NCBI GenBank assembly: GCA_030867875.1
Contig: JAOWCC010000345.1
Coordinates: 62,001 to 126,000, forward strand
DNA: 64,000 nucleotides
DNA from: Actinernus sp. WN-2022
Lineage: Eukaryota > Cnidaria > Anthozoa > Actiniaria > Actinernidae
Direction: 5' to 3'
Shown here: positions 58,661 through 64,000 of the stretch, piece after piece
How the letters are laid out: every line of letters begins with the position of its first letter
How positions within the stretch are numbered: position 1 is the first letter of the stretch
The notes under the pieces: generated by a model
Told to the model about the DNA's origin: nothing
What the model saw: only the letters and a program-made list of their open reading frames with translations
The model's database searches: none
Program-made: the position numbers and the translations under genes

Positions 58661-59554
58661 AAAAAGGCCTTCTTGGTACACGAAATCCTGCAGCGCTTCT
58701 GAACACACTCTGGTTAAATAACACCATACATTTTGGACTCAGAGGCTGTAAAGAAAATAGAGATATGTGCTGGGGTGATGTAAAGTTGAAGAAAACGGAC
58801 GGCAAGGAGTTTTTGGAGTTTAATGAAAGACAAACGAAAACAAGAACCGGTTCAGACTGCCGTGATGTCAGGGCAATGCCGCCTAAAATGTTTGCTACCG
58901 ACGGATCAGAAAAAGATCCTGTAGTGGTCTACAAGCTCTTCGCTCAGAAGAGACCTGAGAAAATGAAGGAAGACGATTCTCCTTTTTATCTAGCTGTCAA
59001 TAACAACTTAAAGGCAGATTCGCTTGAAACGAAAGACTGGTTCAAGTGTAGTCCTGTTGGCATAAACAAACTTAAACAGTCTCATGAAAACTATGGCTCA
59101 AAAAGCAGGAATCAACAACGACCGCCTCCGAAATCACAGCAGTAGAAAGACTATGATTCAAACTATAAGCGATAATGATATTCCACCGACTCATATCGCT
59201 CAACTATCAGGACATAAAAACTTAAAGAGTATAGAAAACTACAGCAAAGTGTCAACAAAACAGCAAATGCACATGTCCAAAGTTCTTAGCACTGCTATAG
59301 CTGGTACAGCAACAAAGACATCCTCGTACGAAACTGCTAATATTAATCCAACCATATCTCCATCCACTTCTGACTCACAGCAATCTATGGCTTTATTCAG
59401 CGGGGCTGTCATTCAAGGTGGCCATTTTCCCATCAACATAAACACAGTTAATCAATCACCAAAGTTCACACTAGAGGAATCTAACTTAGCTACTGCTGAA
59501 GCATCGACACGATGGAAGAGAGTGAGGCCTTTGGTCGACAGTGATGATGAGTGA
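58661..59554 (+). pseudogene. Crypton-type tyrosine recombinase, catalytic half
   Basis: Starts directly at the transposon end with GLLGTRNPAALLNTLWLNN. It continues IHFGLRGCKENRDM and NERQTKTRTG, which probably includes the first catalytic Arg. A frameshift near 59080 leads to AQKAGINNDRLRNHSSRKT (HxxR box) and QLSGHKNLKSIENYSKV (second His and the Tyr nucleophile). A low-complexity C-terminal tail ends DSDDE. These are the tyrosine-recombinase catalytic boxes in the Crypton/DUF3504 arrangement. The missing 5' half is at 39272-39735 on the minus strand. A polyadenylation-like AATAAA is at about 59690. Confidence 0.8.
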
Positions 59555-59759
59555 GCTTGACTTGACTTTAAATAACATTAATCTTTATTTTGAATAGATA
59601 AAAGTAAATTTAGCTGCTTTATGATTTCCTTTTTTTTCATTTTGCAAAAACTTTGAAAAGAAAATGTTGAACTTTTATACCTTTGAGTGAATAAAACTCA
59701 TATTGACTATTGATTGTTTGATTTGAAAGAAATCTCAGTACTTATAAAATAAACAAATA

Positions 59760-59903
59760 ACTTCATGGTTGGTTCGCTTGTACGATTTTTATTCACTTGT
59801 TGTGAAAGAATCACAAACTCACTCGCTCGAGGACTCGCTCGTTCGTTTGTGATTCTTTCACAACTCGTGAATAAAAATCGTACGCGCTCACCAACCATGA
59901 AGT
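59760..59903. repeat. Hairpin MITE
   Basis: ACTTCATGGTTGGT and its complement ACCAACCATGAAGT bound a near-perfect palindrome with a GCTCGAGGACTCGC centre. The preceding AATCTCAGTACTTATAAAAT also occurs near 50275 beside another hairpin. Confidence 0.85.
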
Positions 59904-60029
59904 AATCTCTATTTATACACGGTAGGTCCTTCAGGAGTGATAAAAATACAATTATGGAAATGGATATATACTATGGTATCTAAATACACTAATGACTATA
60001 GCTAATATAATAATTACTATTACTACTAC

Positions 60030-61310
60030 TACTATATGATAAAAACTAAAAATAAATAAAATTTCCCTGCTTTACAAGGACGCCGTGTCTTTAAGTGCTC
60101 ACCCCGAAAAATCATGGCAGCGTACTTGAGATTTAAAAGTTGTCAGTGATGACGTCTGTCTAAGGTCTGATGGCAAGCTATTCCACAGTACCGCCCCACT
60201 GTAACTCAAACTCCATTTGTAAAAGTCGGTGCGGGGGAGCGGCACTGCCAGCTGTGTTTCTCAAGTTGTATACACCTTATTCCAAAATGGCAAAACTTGT
60301 TTGACTAGTTTGAGAGCAGTAAATAACAGTTGAATGCTACCACGTTAAAGAGTATGCCAAGATTAGCAATACTCTGAATGTTAGGTGTGATAGCATAAAA
60401 TGGTACTAAGTTATCGAGATTTCAATATAGAGAGTTTTGTATGGGTTTAAGCCAGTTATACCTACTAGCCTCGTTTTCGTGATTTACACTGTTTTTAAAT
60501 GTCCATAACTTTGCAACAATGAAAGACCAAACTCTCAAACTGCTCAGTATTACTTACTTTTGCATGCTTTAATAAAGACGCCATTCACTTCGCCTAATAT
60601 CCTAAGTTTTTTGGCATTATGCAAATAGAGCAGCCATATTGGAATAAGGTGTATGAGGCGACATCAGTCCGATTGATAAACCTCGAGGTCAAATATTCAG
60701 GAGCTTAATTATGTAACACTTTGTACTGATTAAAATCGATTTACTGACCTTTCGTTGTCGGTCTAGTTTATTCCAGTTAAGTAACTGAAAGAGGTTATCG
60801 GCGTTAGCGTCATAGCTTGGAAATGTTATTATGCGTGCCGCGCGATTTTGTAACTTTTGTAATTTTCGGGAAAGGCGGCCTTTGTTACAGTCGCCCCAAA
60901 CTACACTACAATAGTCAAAGTGCGGTTGTACTAATGCATTATAAATGGTAAGCAGTGTCTCTTGAGGAACAAAGTGCCTAACGCGTTTGATGGCACTTAT
61001 CCCAGAGGCGATTTGTTTGGATATCATGTGAACATGATTTTCCCAATTTAGGTTTTGATCAATTTGTACACCAAGAGACTTTGAAACTGAGACCTGCTTT
61101 ACTGGGGCTTCGTCAATAACGAAGTTTGAGCTCCCCGTGAGATTGCATAGCCTTTGTCTTGAGCCAATGAGTAAAAATTCGGTTTTCGTCATGTTTAGCG
61201 TGAGCTTATTGGCAGCCAACCAAACATGAATCCTATTCAAATCAAAACTCATACGCTCATTTATTTCTTCTATACTAGTAGTAATCATAGATTATCAAAG
61301 TGCGTTCGCC
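60030..61310 (-). pseudogene. L2/CR1-like reverse transcriptase, C-terminal part and 3' region
   Basis: The minus-strand frame 61288-60689 has DLNRIHVWLAANKLTLNM, KTEFLLIGSRQRL, SKSLGVQIDQNLNWENHV, then YNALVQPHFDYCSVVWGD and LQKLQNRAARIITF, the post-catalytic part of an L2/CR1 RT. Just upstream, where YADDT is expected, the sequence gives YGERT in a shifted frame (about 61311-61295), so the catalytic centre is destroyed. Downstream to about 60030 is probable 3' UTR; 59904-60029 has no feature. Confidence 0.75.
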
Positions 61311-61320
61311 ATATTTTTTG

Positions 61321-61488
61321 AAAGAGACTGTGGTAACAGTCTGAAAAGCTGTAAAATTGCTGCAATGATGTGGACGGTGTACATAATCCTGATCAAAAGT
61401 GCTTGAAAGAGACTGTGGCAACAGTCTGAAAAGCTGTAAAATTGCTTCAACGATGTGGATGGTGTAGACAATCCTGATCAAAAGTGCT
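61321..61488. repeat. 84-bp tandem duplication
   Basis: Two copies (61321-61404 and 61405-61488) starting GAAAGAGACTGTGG and ending GATCAAAAGTGCTT, with a few differences. They sit where the RT palm should be. Confidence 0.85.
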
Positions 61489-63012
61489 TGTTTTTTAACT
61501 AATGTGAAAATTTTGATGTCTTGACTTATATGTTAATATACAAGGGGATGCATCTGGGTATAAAACTGTAATTATCTTTGTGTAACATTAAATCATTGGA
61601 TGAGATGCTTATGGGGCTATATGTATACATGTGTGTTTTATATGGTTGTGGCATTGATTTGAGAATTAGTAGCACATTTTGCTGTGAGTGTAGAACACAA
61701 ATCAACCCAGGCTATAGCTACATATTACATTTACATACATACATGGATCCATTGAACATGAACTTTATTTGAGTGTCAAAAGTATTTAGCTGTAAAGCTA
61801 ATTACAGGATATATAAAATACAGTATATTATTACAGGATAAATAAAGGGATTCATATAAAGTACGTATAAATAAATATTACTTTTCAGTTGTGTATAAAC
61901 TGAATTCCAGTTCCTAGAACATAAACTATATATGGATGTGTATAAAGTGCAGCCCATGCAGTTCCTTCGATTCAGTCTTTCAGATCATTCACATTATGTT
62001 TCCCGGGTATTTTTCAAGTGAGAACAAGGTTGGCTGCAGAATATTGAGCGCCATTGTAAGTTCCAGAATAATTTATGGTCAATGTTGGTAGCCCTTTGTT
62101 TCAGGTCCGTTAGAAATTCAGTGTAGATTAATTGAACACAGCAATGAAGTCAATACTTTAAATTTCCCTCACCTTGTACTGTGTTGATATTCCAGTTCCT
62201 TGGCATATCAAAGTGTCGGTATAGATTAACTCTCTATCTAAATCAGTAAATGTAGTGTTAATTATGTTGAAGGTCCTCCAGATGTACTACACACTTTCCT
62301 CAGGCTTTGCTCAATTGTACTTGCGAACCTTTGAAAACATCATTGCATTGGATTGTCGAAATAAGGCAAGTTCACTAACCGATCGCGAAACAAAACAAAA
62401 GCCATGCTGGCATTCACCAAAATGGCCGCTCGCATCGTGAACGTGTGGTTACCAGTTCCCCGGCCGAGATAATTTATTCTAAAAAGTACAAACAAGAGGA
62501 TGGACGGACTCTTTAGCCTGGGGAAGCACAGGTAGCCCACACAGGACCACAGGGAGTCCACTGCAAGATTAGTATGCGTTCTCCTTCGTCGAACGCAATT
62601 ATTACTTGCGTATGTTATGCTAGTGTCATCTGCGTCGGCATTTCATCTGCTTCTCTTGTTAGAACTTTTATGACCCCCCTATGAATGAATAAAACTTAGA
62701 TGACCCCCCCAAAAAATTGCTCAAAACTTTATTGACCCCCCTCTCCCCAACAAAAAAGATGGATGTGCAAGAAAGAATGCAAACTGCATATACATGTAAT
62801 CTATTAAATTTACTTTCAAAAACTCATGAATAATTAATGAGCATTTTGTCCAATCAGATGAAGCAAATCAGTCACGTGCATGCTCCTTTATACCTGATAA
62901 AATCTCATCATTCTAAAAGGCCCGCGGAGGGATTTGAATTTTGTCCCAGGGGTTAACGGGGTTAATGATTGAGACAATGGAATTTCTATTGATGTTTCAG
63001 CTTTCTCATTGA
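61489..63012. other. Long non-coding stretch
   Basis: AT-rich, without a convincing gene. At about 62670-62750 there are three TGACCCCCC words, a motif of a dispersed repeat. A short ATG frame in AAAATGGCCGCTCGC near 62420 is too short to call. Confidence 0.5.
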
Positions 63013-63108
63013 ATTGCTAATTAGGATGAACGTTTTATATAAAGAATACTAATGAACATGAAATTTTATATAAAGTTTCATCCTAATTAAGAATTCACTG
63101 ATAAAGAC
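63013..63108. repeat. Short inverted repeat
   Basis: GAATTGCTAATTAGGATGAA and TTCATCCTAATTAAGAATTC flank TTTTATATAAAG words. Confidence 0.7.
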
Positions 63109-63310
63109 CCAAAAATAGCAAAAAGTACACGGAACATAAGGTACCTAGATAATAAATTTTGCACTAAATTATCAGCAGACTACCGAGATACACAGATAAT
63201 ATTTTTTAAATGAAGTTATCCAACTACCATTACTTGTTTACCGAGCCACTGTTTAGTTCCAATTATGAAACCAAACTCAAAGCCGTAAAATAATAAAAAC
63301 GTGCATTAAA

Positions 63311-63468
63311 CTTACATATTTTGTGCCGGAGTCAAAAATTTAGAGTCTGCCATCATGTCAGTCACATCGCTTTCCAAGTCTTGAACTTTATCGAGGTAAG
63401 CCACGACACCTTCAAGTGCATTGCGAAACGCCGCTTCAAACAACACGGTATGGTAATTTCTTCATGTC
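63311..63468 (-). CDS. Candidate internal exon of an unknown gene
   Basis: The minus-strand frame has YHTVLFEAAFRNALEGVVAY, LDKVQDLESDVTDMMADS and KFLTPAQNM, ending at a consensus donor ATGTAAGT. The composition is protein-like and helical. The acceptor side is unclear; an in-frame stop lies just upstream. No family recognised. It is the only hint of a host gene in the last 2 kb. Confidence 0.3.
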
Positions 63469-63620
63469 ATTCCCTTGAGATGTTCCGCGTAATTGCAGGC
63501 GGTGATTACTCGAATATTTTGCATTGCGTTGTGAATACAAAGGTTCAATGGTTCATTAAGTAACTATTCCCTTGAGATGTGCGTCTTTCTTTCATTGCAT
63601 TCTTAAAGCGTTTTTGAAGC

Positions 63621-63726
63621 CGTTTAAAACACTCACAGCACGTGTTTTATCAAGTCTAAAAATTCTCGGGCTTCGCCCTCGAATTTTTAAACTTGATAAA
63701 ACACTGCTGTTCGTGTTTTAAACAGT
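63621..63726. repeat. Hairpin MITE
   Basis: GTTTAAAACACTCACAGCAC and GTGTTTTAAAC arms, with inner GTTTTATCAAGT / ACTTGATAAAAC and a TCGGGCTTCGCCCTCGA centre. Confidence 0.8.
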
Positions 63727-63786
63727 ACATTAATGTTTCTAGATTTATGGTATTTCCCATGATACATTACCTTTGTTTAGTAGAAA

Positions 63787-63890
63787 ACATATATATACAT
63801 TATAAGCCTCTCCGAATATAAGCCCCTCTAAAAAACCTCCTATAATAAGCCCCCCCGAATATAAGCCCCCGGGCTTATATTTGGGATTTG
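63787..63890. repeat. GAATATAAGCCCC repeat
   Basis: Four imperfect copies of GAATATAAGCCCC and one inverted copy (GGGCTTATATTTGGG). The rest to 64000 shows no feature. Confidence 0.7.
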
Positions 63891-64000
63891 CCCTAAAATA
63901 CAAAATAAACCAAAGCAAATTACAAATACCGGTACCATTATGGTTAAGCTTTTTTTATTATTATTTTTATTGTCGTTTACGTAGTGCACTCCTCACCCTC

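Noticed and set aside
62340..62561. 73-codon minus-strand frame near an ATGGCCGCT on the plus strand
   Set aside because: No domain, no splice context that I could defend, and no support from neighbours.

Overview
The window reads as repeat-rich nuclear DNA of a marine invertebrate, most likely a cnidarian such as a coral or anemone. This is inferred from the combination of mobile-element families, the many palindromic MITEs and the TTAGGG-type telomere motifs; no single-copy host gene fixes the taxon. There are no operons, no rRNA or tRNA genes that I can see, and no CRISPR array. Almost everything identifiable is a mobile element, often one inserted in another.

Layout. 1-4,761 (minus strand): a virus-like type B DNA polymerase gene, cut in two by a 2.75 kb TIR element (1,372-4,121) with a 4-bp target duplication. 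4,975-8,113: a frameshifted transposase-like gene with an XPG/FEN1-like domain. 8.4-12.9 kb: 5'-truncated non-LTR retrotransposon pieces and hairpin MITEs. 13,764-33,248: a 19.5 kb Penelope-like composite. Its left half is an RT gene between two near-identical 2.85 kb repeats; its right half is an opposite-strand array of partial units. The composite ends at two TAACCC repeats and is flanked by a 347-bp direct duplication.

33,797-58,658 is the most interesting part. Two near-identical 5.47 kb copies of one DNA transposon lie in opposite orientation. Each carries an integrase-like DDE transposase gene and, converging on it, a UIM-HECT ubiquitin ligase gene. The two genes start from the two copies of the terminal inverted repeat, so they share promoter region and first codons. 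A Crypton-type tyrosine recombinase gene is split between the right-hand flanks of the two copies: its 5' half lies on the minus strand at 39.3-39.7 kb and its 3' half on the plus strand at 58.7-59.6 kb. This is what recombination between the inverted copies would produce, and it implies that the 13.9 kb between them was inverted. That segment also holds 20-bp satellites in opposite orientations and a 4.1 kb palindromic Polinton deletion derivative with a perfect 6-bp target duplication.

59.7-64 kb: a decayed L2/CR1-like RT fragment, more hairpin repeats, and one weak candidate host exon.

The intact-looking coding potential is limited to the right-copy HECT gene (two exons, 690 codons) and both transposase genes (406 codons). 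Most other coding regions carry frameshifts. Some of these, particularly in the left HECT copy, look more like single-base indel errors in the assembly than old decay.
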